Source of the DNA: Herpetosiphonaceae bacterium
Lineage (GTDB): Bacteria; Chloroflexota; Chloroflexia; Chloroflexales; Kallotenuaceae
Length of the DNA: 53,701 nt
Direction: 5' to 3'
Assembly: GCA_036374795.1 (NCBI GenBank)
Contig: DASUTC010000349.1
Location: 1-53,701 of the forward strand
Made by a program: the position numbers and the translations under genes. The notes under the pieces were generated by a model that saw nothing but the letters and a program-made list of their open reading frames with translations, was not told the DNA's origin and did not search any database. This document shows, in pieces, positions 1 to 6,892 of the stretch; position 1 is the first letter of the stretch, and the number at the start of each line of letters is the position of its first letter.

Positions 1-632
1 CCCTGGTCCGCGCCCCGGTACAACTGCTCGACCTTCGCCAACGCCAATCGGAGCGGTTGCAGCACCTCTTGTTCGGGCACGTCGTCTTCGGGAAAGTCTA
101 CCAGCGCCGTCAGATAGGCCAGCGCGCCGATTAGCTCATCCCGCGCCGCGCGCACCTCCCGCGACAAACGCCCGCCAAGCTGGTCGAGCGCAAGCTGAAG
201 GCCGGTCTGGGTCCGCGCCTGGATCAGATCGAGCGTTGCCTCGGCCTGTGCCAGATCGATCCGCCCGTTGAGAAAGGCGCGCAGCGTAAACTCTCCCGGC
301 TCGGCCAGGCGCGCGCCAGCGCTCAGGGCCAGCTCAAGCGTCCGGCGCAGCGGCAGCGCGCCGCCGTGGCAGTGGATCTCGATCACATCCTCGCGGGTGT
401 AAGAGCGCGGCGCTCTGAAGTAGACCGCCATCGCCTCATCCACCGTCCGGCCCGCGTCGTCCACGATGCGTCCGTAGCGCATCATCTGCGGCCTGTAGCT
501 CGCGCTGCCGCGCATCGGCTTGAAGAGACGCTGCAACATGTCGAGCGCGTCGGGTCCGCTCAGCCGCACGATGCCCACGCCGCCCTCGCCCACGGGCGTG
601 GCAATCGCCGCGATTGTGTCAGTGTAAAGCAT
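1..632 (-). CDS. mnmE: tRNA modification GTPase MnmE, N-terminal part (cut by window edge)
   Basis: MnmE works with MnmG to place carboxymethylaminomethyl groups on U34 of certain tRNAs; it is a cytoplasmic, dimeric GTPase. About 210 codons are visible from the ATG at 632. They cover the N-terminal tetrahydrofolate-binding domain (the opening MLYTDTIAAIATPVGEGGVG, then IEIHCHGG near residue 80 and GEFTLRAFLNGRIDLAQAEA near 110-130) and the start of the helical domain. The G domain and the C-terminal catalytic cysteine lie outside the window. The start overlaps the stop of the diheme-protein gene by 14 bp, so the two are probably cotranscribed. Identity rests on several family motifs and is secure. 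Confidence 0.93.
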   Translation of the reverse strand, partial: MLYTDTIAAIATPVGEGGVGIVRLSGPDALDMLQRLFKPMRGSASYRPQMMRYGRIVDDAGRTVDEAMAVYFRAPRSYTREDVIEIHCHGGALPLRRTLELALSAGARLAEPGEFTLRAFLNGRIDLAQAEATLDLIQARTQTGLQLALDQLGGRLSREVRAARDELIGALAYLTALVDFPEDDVPEQEVLQPLRLALAKVEQLYRGADQ

Positions 633-1020
633 AGGATTCGATCTGCTGAGGCCGCCCTTCGATCGCCCAGCCGCCGTATCCCTGGCCGGTCTGAGGCAAT
701 CCCTGGAGATGGCAAAAGCCGCAGGTCGGCGCGGCGGGGTGATTCATCGGCGGCGCGTTCTCGGCGCTGGCTGCCGTGGTGTGGCACGCGATGCAGCTCT
801 CGGTGGGGACGGTAATGTCGTGGCCGGGCAGATTCTCGACATCCGGCCCGATCGCGGCGGCAATGCCCCAGGCCCACGCGAACAAGATCACCAGCGCCAG
901 CAGCAGGTACATCGTGCGCATCGGCCAGCTCCGCATCAGCTTACGGTAGCGCGCGCGCGCCGCCTCGATGTCGAACTGCGGCGGCTCGTCCGGTGCCGGA
1001 TGTGATGGTTGATTAGACAT
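619..1020 (-). CDS. Membrane-anchored diheme c-type cytochrome-like protein (133 aa)
   Basis: Residues 1-30 are polar. One hydrophobic helix follows (about 37-58, LLLALVILFAWAWGIAAAI). The outside domain carries two CxxCH heme-attachment motifs, CIACH near residue 77 and CGFCH near 101. This layout suggests an N-terminal anchor with two covalently bound hemes on the outer face, as in small electron-transfer subunits. No specific family was recognised. Histidines near the motifs (HPAAPTC) could be axial ligands, but that is inference. It lies between moeA and mnmE on the same strand and overlaps mnmE. The moeA link hints at a molybdoenzyme, but none is in the window. Confidence 0.8.
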   Translation of the reverse strand: MSNQPSHPAPDEPPQFDIEAARARYRKLMRSWPMRTMYLLLALVILFAWAWGIAAAIGPDVENLPGHDITVPTESCIACHTTAASAENAPPMNHPAAPTCGFCHLQGLPQTGQGYGGWAIEGRPQQIESYALH

Positions 1021-1030
1021 AATCTCTATC

Positions 1031-1123
1031 GGTTGTTTCGAGTTTCGAGTTCCAGATTCAACGTTTCGGGCTTAAAGTTTCCGTTGTTCTTTGTTCGCTT
1101 GTTCGTTTGTTCCCTTGTTCCTC
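1031..1123 (-). repeat. GAACAAA/GAAACTC spacer repeat tract (moeA to cytochrome gene)
   Basis: Read on the minus strand, this follows the moeA stop with a run of degenerate GAACAAG/GAACAAA units (1123-1081), then GAAACTT/GAACTCGAAACTCGAAAC units (1080-1031), and then the next gene. It is one of about ten related tracts in the window and has the direct two-part form. Confidence 0.8.
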
Positions 1124-1135
1124 AGACTGACGGCA

Positions 1136-2455
1136 TCAACAACAATCCGCCCCGGCGTCCGCTACCTCGAAGGTCTGATCCGGCGCGACCTCAGGCCAGT
1201 GCAGCATCAACACCGGCAGTTGGCTGCCCGGCGCGACGTGGGTCATGCCTTCGGGGACGATCATCAGGCCGTCGGCGTGCATCATCGACGTGAGCACACC
1301 GCTGCCCTGCTCGCCCGTGAGATGCGCCACCCAGAGGGTACCCGATTCGCCATCGCGCTGCTCGAGCCGCACCCGCACGTACTGCCGCCGGTCGGCGCGA
1401 TCGGTGAGCGAGCCGGTGAAGGTCGCGCGGATCACGGGCCGGACGTAGCCGTCGCGTCCCTGCATCTTGAGCAGCGCCGGACGCCCGAATAGCTCGAAGA
1501 CGACCATTGCCGAGACGGGGTTGCCGGGCAGCCCCAGCAGCGGCACGTCCGCGATGTGTCCGAACGCCACGGGCTTGCCGGGCTTCATCTTGACGCGCCA
1601 GAACTCCATGTTTCCGCGCTGTTGCAGCACCTTTTTGACCACATCGTAATCGCCCACGGAGACGCCGCCGGAGGTCAGGAACAGATCCGCGCCCCAGGCC
1701 AGCGCCTCGTTCAGCCGATCGTTCAGTTCGGTCTCGGTGTCGCGCGCGATCGGCAGTTGCAGCGCCTCGCCGCCAGCCGCGATCACCTGGGCGGCGTTGG
1801 AGTAGCCGTTGGCGTTGCGGATCTGACCAGGGCCGGGCCGCTCGCTCACATCCACCAGCTCATCGCCGGTCGCCAGGATCGCCACCCGGGGCCGCCGATA
1901 AACGGGCACAGTCGCCGCTCCCACGGTCGCCAGCACGCCGATCTCCGCCGGACGGATCAGTGTGCCGCGCCGCGCCACGGCAGTACCAGCGCGAACGTCC
2001 TCGCCTGCCGCCCGCACGCTTGCCCCGACGGGCACGCGCTTGAAGACGCGCACGCGTCCCTGCTGATGCAGCGCGTCGGGCCGCCCCTCGTCCGTCTCCT
2101 CGAACGGCACGACCGTATCGGCCCGTGGCGGCATCGGCGCGCCGGTCATGATCCGAATTGCCGTGCCCGGCTCGACCGCCACGTCGGCGGTGCCGCCAGC
2201 CGGTACTTCGCCTAAAATTCGCAATATCACCGGCCTGTCGACGGCGGCGCTCTGCACGTCCGCTCCCAGCACGGCATAGCCATCCATCGCCGAGTTCGCA
2301 AAGGGCGGCACGTCGATGTCAGCGCTTACGTCTGCCGCCAGCACCCGGCCAAGCGCCTGCAACAGCGGCACCGTCTCGGCGGAAAGTGGGGAAAAGTGGC
2401 GCAATAGCTCTGCCCGCGCCTCCTCAACCGAGCGCAGCACGATCGTATCCGGCAT
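1136..2455 (-). CDS. moeA: Molybdopterin molybdenumtransferase MoeA
   Basis: MoeA inserts molybdate into adenylylated molybdopterin, the last step of molybdenum cofactor synthesis in the cytoplasm. Family motifs are clear: PPFANSAMDGYAV near the N-terminus, ILATGDELV in the middle, TSGGVSVGDYDVVKK in the MoCF domain, LLGLPGNPVSAMVVFELF after it, and a C-terminal beta domain. The frame stays open upstream to 2500. ATG 2455 was chosen because GGAG sits 6 nt before it; ATG 2467 is possible. The protein (439 aa) has normal length and ends in an unusual Cys-Cys. No other cofactor genes are nearby. Confidence 0.93.
   Translation of the reverse strand: MPDTIVLRSVEEARAELLRHFSPLSAETVPLLQALGRVLAADVSADIDVPPFANSAMDGYAVLGADVQSAAVDRPVILRILGEVPAGGTADVAVEPGTAIRIMTGAPMPPRADTVVPFEETDEGRPDALHQQGRVRVFKRVPVGASVRAAGEDVRAGTAVARRGTLIRPAEIGVLATVGAATVPVYRRPRVAILATGDELVDVSERPGPGQIRNANGYSNAAQVIAAGGEALQLPIARDTETELNDRLNEALAWGADLFLTSGGVSVGDYDVVKKVLQQRGNMEFWRVKMKPGKPVAFGHIADVPLLGLPGNPVSAMVVFELFGRPALLKMQGRDGYVRPVIRATFTGSLTDRADRRQYVRVRLEQRDGESGTLWVAHLTGEQGSGVLTSMMHADGLMIVPEGMTHVAPGSQLPVLMLHWPEVAPDQTFEVADAGADCC
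2387..2401 (+). promoter_or_regulatory. Possible auxiliary MraZ-type half-operator inside moeA
   Basis: TGGGG, a 5-nt spacer AAAAG, then TGGCG. The 17-mer AAAGTGGGGAAAAGTGG at 2383-2399 also occurs exactly in the mraZ operator (2720-2736), about 330 bp downstream. The site lies in the moeA coding region, so coincidence is possible. Confidence 0.3.
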
Positions 2456-2672
2456 ACGTTGCTCCATCACCCGTCGATCTCCATGACAAATCCATGACAC
2501 TTTTTCATAGTTCCTCGGTCATAGCAGCAGTATAGCAGTGGGCCGATCGTCCGACAAGGACACCTGGCGAGCAGCCGCGCCTGGAGCCGATTCTTTAAAG
2601 GGAATAGAACATATGTGTCAAACCTATTTTGTGAGATTGTTCATCAAATCCCTAAATTAGTACCGTTGGCTC

Positions 2673-2702
2673 TTGAAAATGGAGTATAGTGTGATATATA
2701 AT
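2673..2702 (+). promoter_or_regulatory. Sigma-70-type promoter of the mraZ/dcw operon
   Basis: TTGAAA (2673-2678), an 18-nt spacer, and a perfect TATAAT (2697-2702), in an AT-rich stretch that stands out from the high-GC surroundings. Transcription should begin near 2709-2710, just before the MraZ repeats. Confidence 0.8.
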
Positions 2703-2713
2703 CGCAAAGTAGG

Positions 2714-2738
2714 TGGGGAAAAGTGGGGAAAAGTGGGG
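2714..2738 (+). promoter_or_regulatory. MraZ operator: three TGGGG repeats with 10-bp period
   Basis: TGGGG at 2714-2718, 2724-2728 and 2734-2738, separated by AAAAG. MraZ proteins are known to bind TGGGN repeats with 5-nt spacers upstream of their own gene. The repeats sit directly after the predicted transcription start, so MraZ binding should repress its own cluster. The site also shows that the open frame from 2713 is not the mraZ start. Confidence 0.85.
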
Positions 2739-2742
2739 AATA

Positions 2743-2756
2743 AGAACGAGTGTTCT
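2743..2756 (+). promoter_or_regulatory. SOS-box-like palindrome in the mraZ leader
   Basis: AGAAC-GAGT-GTTCT fits GAAC-N4-GTTC, the LexA box form known from Bacillus and other Gram-positives, with one extra paired base on each side. It lies between the MraZ operator and the mraZ ATG. A single match could be chance; no lexA gene is in the window. Confidence 0.35.
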
Positions 2757-2793
2757 AAAATCCCGGCTTTACAACGAAACGGGACAACGCCGT

Positions 2794-3225
2794 ATGTTTC
2801 TTGGGGAATACGAACATAGCATTGACTCAAAGGGCCGCGTTGCCGTCCCGGCGAAATTCCGCACTCAGCTTGAGGGCGGTCTGGTCGTTACACGTGGCTT
2901 CGAGCGCTGCTTGCAAGTATATCCCATGGAACAATGGCAGGCGTTGTCAGAGCGCGTCAGCAGCCTGCCGCTTGGCTCGACCGAAGCGCGCCAGCTGCGC
3001 CGACTCTTATTCGCCAGCGCGTTCGACACTGAGGTCGACAAGCAGGGCCGCATTCTGCTACCGGCTGGCCTGCGCGAGTACGCGAGCATTGGCGATACGG
3101 CGGTAGTGGCGGGCATGAACAGCTACTTCGAGATCTGGTCGCAGGAGGCGTGGGAAGCCGCGATGGAAGATCTCGACGAGTCGGCCAGCGTGATCGCGGC
3201 GCAGATGGCGGAGATTGGGATTTAG
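2794..3225 (+). CDS. mraZ: Division/cell-wall cluster transcriptional regulator MraZ
   Basis: MraZ is an AbrB-like DNA-binding protein that controls the dcw cluster; it forms rings from two tandem SpoVT/AbrB-like halves. The 143-aa product begins MFLGEYEHSIDSKGRVAVPA. The second half repeats the motif as DTEVDKQGRILLPAGLREYA near residue 75. ATG 2794 was preferred to the open upstream frame because the sequence before it is operator and leader DNA and because this start matches the family. It is the first gene of the cluster, and the operator upstream supports self-repression. Confidence 0.96.
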   Translation: MFLGEYEHSIDSKGRVAVPAKFRTQLEGGLVVTRGFERCLQVYPMEQWQALSERVSSLPLGSTEARQLRRLLFASAFDTEVDKQGRILLPAGLREYASIGDTAVVAGMNSYFEIWSQEAWEAAMEDLDESASVIAAQMAEIGI

Positions 3226-3304
3226 GGACGAAAGAACAGGGGAAGAAGCGCGCAACTGGGAACGTGGAGCGGGGAACTCGAAACTTAACAGCTAGAAAGC
3301 TGGA
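3226..3304 (+). repeat. Degenerate GAAC-type repeat tract between mraZ and rsmH
   Basis: After the mraZ stop come GAAAGAACAGGGGAAGAA, GGGAACGTGG and GGGAACTCGAAACTT, in the same order as the better-preserved tracts (GAACAAA-like first, GAAACTT-like second). Confidence 0.6.
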
Positions 3305-3307
3305 GCT

Positions 3308-4363
3308 GTGACAGAATTCGCGCACATCCCGGTGTTGTTCGAGGCGACGCTCGACGGTCTGGATATTCGACCAGGCGGCACCTACATCGATGGGACGCTT
3401 GGCGGCGGCGGGCACACGGCAGGGATGTTGGAGCGCGGCGCGGGGCACGTCCTGGGGATCGATCGCGATCCGGCGGCGCTTCAGGCGGCAGCGGAGCGGC
3501 TACGGCACGTCGGAGAGCGACTGACGCTGGTCCACGGCAACTTTCGCGACGTTGGCAGGCTGGCGCGGGCGCAAGGCTTCGAGCAGGTCGACGGCGTGCT
3601 GCTCGACATCGGCGTCTCGTCGCCGCAGCTGGATGTTGGGGAGCGCGGCTTCTCATTCGCCCAGGATGCGCCGCTCGATATGCGGATGGACCCCACGCAG
3701 GGGGTCACGGCGGCGGATCTGGTCAATACCCTGCCTGAGGCAGAGCTGGCGGATGTGATCTACCGCTACGGCGAGGAGCGCGCATCGCGCCGGATTGCGA
3801 AGCGGATCGTGGAGCGGCGACGCAGCGGCCCGATTAACAGAACGACAGAGCTGGCGGAGCTGGTGGCGCGGGCGGTCGGCGGAAGGAAGGACGAGCGCAT
3901 CCATCCCGCGACGCGCACGTTTCAGGCGCTACGCATCGCCGTGAACGACGAGCTGGAAGCGTTGGAGGAGGCGCTTCCCGCCGCGACAGAGCTTCTGGCG
4001 CTTGGTGGGCGGCTGGCGGTGATTACGTTTCACTCGCTGGAAGACCGCATCGTCAAAGAGTTCATGCGGCGCGAGTCGGCGGTGTGTCTGCTGCCGCCAC
4101 GGCTGTTTGCGGAACAGTGCCCGCATCTGGTCGCGCGCGGCGCGGGGCCGCGTCCATGTATCTATATCGGCAGCCGTGATTGCGACTACGCGCCGCGACT
4201 GGAGCAGGTGACACACAAGCCTGTCGGGGCGACAGCCCAAGAAGTGAGCGCGAATCCGCGCAGCCGCAGCGCAAAGCTGCGCATCGGGCAGCGGATCGCA
4301 GGCGAAAGAACAAAAGAACAAAAGAACAAAGGAACAAAGCGAGAACCAAAAACCGAGAGCTAA
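3308..4363 (+). CDS. rsmH: 16S rRNA (cytosine-1402 N4) methyltransferase RsmH
   Basis: RsmH methylates N4 of C1402 in 16S rRNA using SAM. Motifs: [13 protein letters not shown] at the start, the SAM loop [10 protein letters not shown] (about 28-37), [15 protein letters not shown] near 97, [29 protein letters not shown]-type sequence near 200, and [12 protein letters not shown] near 240. The start is GTG 3308, with GGAG only 2 nt away. The C-terminal tail after RIGQRIAGE is encoded by the GAACAAA repeat tract ([17 protein letters not shown]). It is unlike the family and is probably an accidental extension. The gene sits second in the cluster, as usual. Confidence 0.95.
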   Translation: MTEFAHIPVLFEATLDGLDIRPGGTYIDGTLGGGGHTAGMLERGAGHVLGIDRDPAALQAAAERLRHVGERLTLVHGNFRDVGRLARAQGFEQVDGVLLDIGVSSPQLDVGERGFSFAQDAPLDMRMDPTQGVTAADLVNTLPEAELADVIYRYGEERASRRIAKRIVERRRSGPINRTTELAELVARAVGGRKDERIHPATRTFQALRIAVNDELEALEEALPAATELLALGGRLAVITFHSLEDRIVKEFMRRESAVCLLPPRLFAEQCPHLVARGAGPRPCIYIGSRDCDYAPRLEQVTHKPVGATAQEVSANPRSRSAKLRIGQRIAGERTKEQKNKGTKREPKTES

Positions 4364-4463
4364 GAACCAAACCGAGAACCGGGTGCCACGCGGGTGCCTG
4401 GCGCACAAAGGAAGTGGGCACGCGGAACCTGAAACCTGAAACTTGGAACCTGGAACCTGGAAC
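4304..4463 (+). repeat. GAACAAA / GAACC / GAAACTT repeat tract spanning the rsmH end and the ftsL leader
   Basis: Octamer-like units of the AAAAGAAC type run from 4304 to 4338 inside the rsmH reading frame. GAACC units follow at 4341-4380, and GGAACCTGAAACCTGAAACT-type units at 4423-4463. This is the longest direct two-part tract in the window. The first part contains no T in the coding sense. Confidence 0.85.
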
Positions 4464-4487
4464 AGAGAAGATAAAGGAGATCCTCGT

Positions 4488-4862
4488 ATGGCGATTACAC
4501 AACAACCTCTGCCACTGCACACCGCGCGCGTTCGCCGCACGCAATCGCCCGGCAGCTACATGAAGCTCGGAGACTCCGGGCTGATCGTGGGCGCGGTTGT
4601 GATTGTGTGTATCCTGAGCCTCCTCTTCCTGGCGCAGACGGGTCGGGTGGCGACGGCTGGCTACCATCTTCAGGAGTTGGAGCGCGAGCACACGCAGTTG
4701 CTCCACGAGGCCGAGCAGTACAAGTACCGTATCGCCACGGCCAGCCGCCTGGACACGATCGCGGATCGTGCGCAGAAGCTAGGGCTACGCCCGGCGACCA
4801 ACGAGCAACTGCGCTACACCACGATCGAGCTGCCCGCCGTTCCTGTCGTCGCTTTCAACTAA
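4488..4862 (+). CDS. ftsL: FtsL-like division protein (124 aa)
   Basis: A small bitopic protein: cytoplasmic N-tail (1-25), one transmembrane helix (about 31-52, LIVGAVVIVCILSLLFLAQ), then a coiled-coil-like outside segment (LQELEREHTQLLHEAEQYKYRIA) and a short C-tail. Size, topology and position between rsmH and ftsI match FtsL, which bridges FtsQ/DivIB, FtsB-type proteins and FtsI. ATG 4488 was chosen because AAAGGAG lies 8 nt upstream; the longer open frame starts inside repeat DNA. FtsL sequences diverge widely, so the call rests mainly on topology and position. Confidence 0.85.
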   Translation: MAITQQPLPLHTARVRRTQSPGSYMKLGDSGLIVGAVVIVCILSLLFLAQTGRVATAGYHLQELEREHTQLLHEAEQYKYRIATASRLDTIADRAQKLGLRPATNEQLRYTTIELPAVPVVAFN

Positions 4863-4922
4863 CAAGCCTTATGGCGTGCAGTAGGCGCTGCGGGCGCGTG
4901 CTGTACGCCACGGTGAGCAACT

Positions 4923-6734
4923 ATGGCTCAGGTTTCTGCAACTCGACGTGCGGCGGTTCCGCGCTGGCGCATCAATATCATCCTGCTAGCGGTGTTCTTG
5001 ATGGGCATTCTGACCGCGCGGCAGCTTGTCTTGATCCAGGTCTATCAAGAGCTGAGGGGCAAGCAGCTCGACGAGCTGGTGAGCGGCGAGCTGACGAAGC
5101 ATGTCGTGTTGCAGCCCCGGCGCGGCACGATTACCGATCGCAACGGCGTGGCGCTGGCGATGAACGTCAACATGCCCAGCCTGTACGTCGATCCGACCAA
5201 GATCGCGGAGCCGGAGAAGATGGCGATCCTGCTCGCGCCGATCATCAGCCGCGAGGCGGCGGATCTGATTCCACTCCTGACCGACAAGCAGCGCGAGTGG
5301 GCACGGCTGGCCCGCTGGATCTCGCCTGAGGCCGCCGACCAGATCCGCAAGCTGGGCGACGACGGCGAGCTGCCGACCGGCCTGTTTTTGATCGACGAGG
5401 CCAAGCGTGTCTATCCGCAGGGCGAGTTCGCGTCGCGCATCGTCGGCGTCGCCAACTACGAGGGCACCGGCATCGCGGGCGTCGAGGCGTTCTACAACGA
5501 CGAGATCAAGGGCATTACCGGCACGCTGCGCGCCGAGCAGGATCGCGACCAGCGACCGATCTGGATTGCGCCGACGCAGATCGTCGAGCCGCAGGACGGC
5601 ATGGACGTGAAGCTGACGATCGATAGCACCGTGCAGAAGCTTGTCGAGGACGAGCTGCGGCGGGTGGTCGACGAGCAGCAGGCGGAGGGCGCGACGATCC
5701 TGGTGATGGAGCCGAGCACCGGCGAGATCCTGGGCATGGCGACTTGGCCGGTCTACGATCCGAACAAGTACACCGAGTACGAGCCGGAGAAGGTCAATCG
5801 CAACAACGCGCTGACCGATGTGTACGAGCCTGGCTCGACCTTCAAGGTGATCGTCACGGCGGTAGGCCTGCAAACCGGCGCATTCACGCCCGACACGACG
5901 GTGTACGACGGCGGCGTGATCGACCGCTACGGCTACTCGATCGGCAACTGGAACCGCGCGGGCAACGGCGCGCAGACGCCCGGCCAGATGTTGTACAACT
6001 CGTCCAACGTCGCGGCGCTCCAGTTCGGCGAGATGATCGGACGCGACAATTTCTATAAGTTCGTCAAGCTCTTCGGCTACGGCCAACTGACAGGCATCGA
6101 TCTCGGCGGCGAGGGCATGGGCATCGTCAACTGGCCCGAAGATAATCCCGACAACTGGAGCGATCTGACACTCGGCCAGAACGCCTTCGGCCAGGGCATC
6201 GCCGTCACGCCGATCCAACACCTGACGGCCATCTCGGCGATTGCCAACGGCGGCACGCTGATGTGGCCGCACGTCGTCAAGGAAAAATGCCTGGGCACGC
6301 AGTGTACGCCGGTCAGGCCGCGCGTGGTGCGGCGAGTTGTCGACCAGGGCGTCACCGACGCGCTGCGCAGCATGATGACCAAAAACGCCGAGCACTACGC
6401 CAACCTGATCTGGGGTCCGAGCACCGGCAACTGGGCCGACCAGCCGCTGGTGCCGGGCTACCACGTCGCCGCCAAGACCGGCACGTCGCAGATCGCGGTC
6501 AATGGCGGCTACGACAACAACAGCGTGATCGGCTCGGTGATCGGCTTCGCGCCCAGCGACAATCCGCGCATCGCCGTGCTGGTCAAGATCGATCGACCGA
6601 AGCGCGCGCAGTGGGGCATCGAGGCGGCGATCCCGGTCTATCAGCGGATCGTCACCAAGCTGATGTCGCACTTGCGCATTCCGCCCGATCCGCATTACGT
6701 CGGTCCCGGCCAGGTGATCGGCGGGCCGCGATAG
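4923..6734 (+). CDS. ftsI: Class B penicillin-binding protein FtsI (PBP2/3, septal transpeptidase)
   Basis: This septal peptidoglycan transpeptidase has one N-terminal membrane anchor (about residues 17-40) and a large outside part. The pedestal domain includes LQPRRGTITDRNGVALA near residue 62. The transpeptidase domain has the active-site SxxK in YEPGSTFKVI (about 302-311), SSN in YNSSNVAAL (about 360) and KTGTSQ (about 518). The 603-aa length is normal, and no PASTA domains follow. It should pair with FtsW, encoded downstream. ATG 4923 gives a typical short cytoplasmic tail. The order rsmH-ftsL-ftsI is the usual one. Confidence 0.95.
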   Translation: MAQVSATRRAAVPRWRINIILLAVFLMGILTARQLVLIQVYQELRGKQLDELVSGELTKHVVLQPRRGTITDRNGVALAMNVNMPSLYVDPTKIAEPEKMAILLAPIISREAADLIPLLTDKQREWARLARWISPEAADQIRKLGDDGELPTGLFLIDEAKRVYPQGEFASRIVGVANYEGTGIAGVEAFYNDEIKGITGTLRAEQDRDQRPIWIAPTQIVEPQDGMDVKLTIDSTVQKLVEDELRRVVDEQQAEGATILVMEPSTGEILGMATWPVYDPNKYTEYEPEKVNRNNALTDVYEPGSTFKVIVTAVGLQTGAFTPDTTVYDGGVIDRYGYSIGNWNRAGNGAQTPGQMLYNSSNVAALQFGEMIGRDNFYKFVKLFGYGQLTGIDLGGEGMGIVNWPEDNPDNWSDLTLGQNAFGQGIAVTPIQHLTAISAIANGGTLMWPHVVKEKCLGTQCTPVRPRVVRRVVDQGVTDALRSMMTKNAEHYANLIWGPSTGNWADQPLVPGYHVAAKTGTSQIAVNGGYDNNSVIGSVIGFAPSDNPRIAVLVKIDRPKRAQWGIEAAIPVYQRIVTKLMSHLRIPPDPHYVGPGQVIGGPR

Positions 6735-6750
6735 CGCCATGAGGCCGGGG

Positions 6751-6815
6751 GACGAACGTTCAAAGTTCGACAAACCCGACACCTGGAACTTGAAACTTGG
6801 AACTTGGGTCCTGGA
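6751..6815 (+). repeat. GAACTT/GAAACTT repeat tract between ftsI and murF
   Basis: GAACGTTCAAAGTTC, then CCTGGAACTTGAAACTTGGA-type units and GGGTCCTGG. It is mostly the second (GAAACTT) part of the bipartite pattern. It occupies the position where many dcw clusters carry murE. Confidence 0.75.
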
Positions 6816-6829
6816 GGCGTGACATAAGG

Positions 6830-6860
6830 TTGCTGTGAAATGCTGAACCCGTGCTACAAT
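6830..6860 (+). promoter_or_regulatory. Promoter for murF and downstream genes
   Basis: TTGCTG (6830-6835), a 19-nt spacer, and TACAAT (6855-6860) preceded by TGC, giving an extended -10. The hexamers fall inside a frame open from 6851, which argues that translation starts later, at GTG 6893. Confidence 0.6.
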
Positions 6861-6892
6861 GCGGCGCGTATTTCGTCGGAGAGTCGAAGCCA

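Noticed and set aside
6754-6769. GAACGTTC..GTTC as a second SOS box
   Set aside because: The GAAC and GTTC halves are 0 or 7 nt apart, not 4; they belong to the GAAC-type repeat tract.
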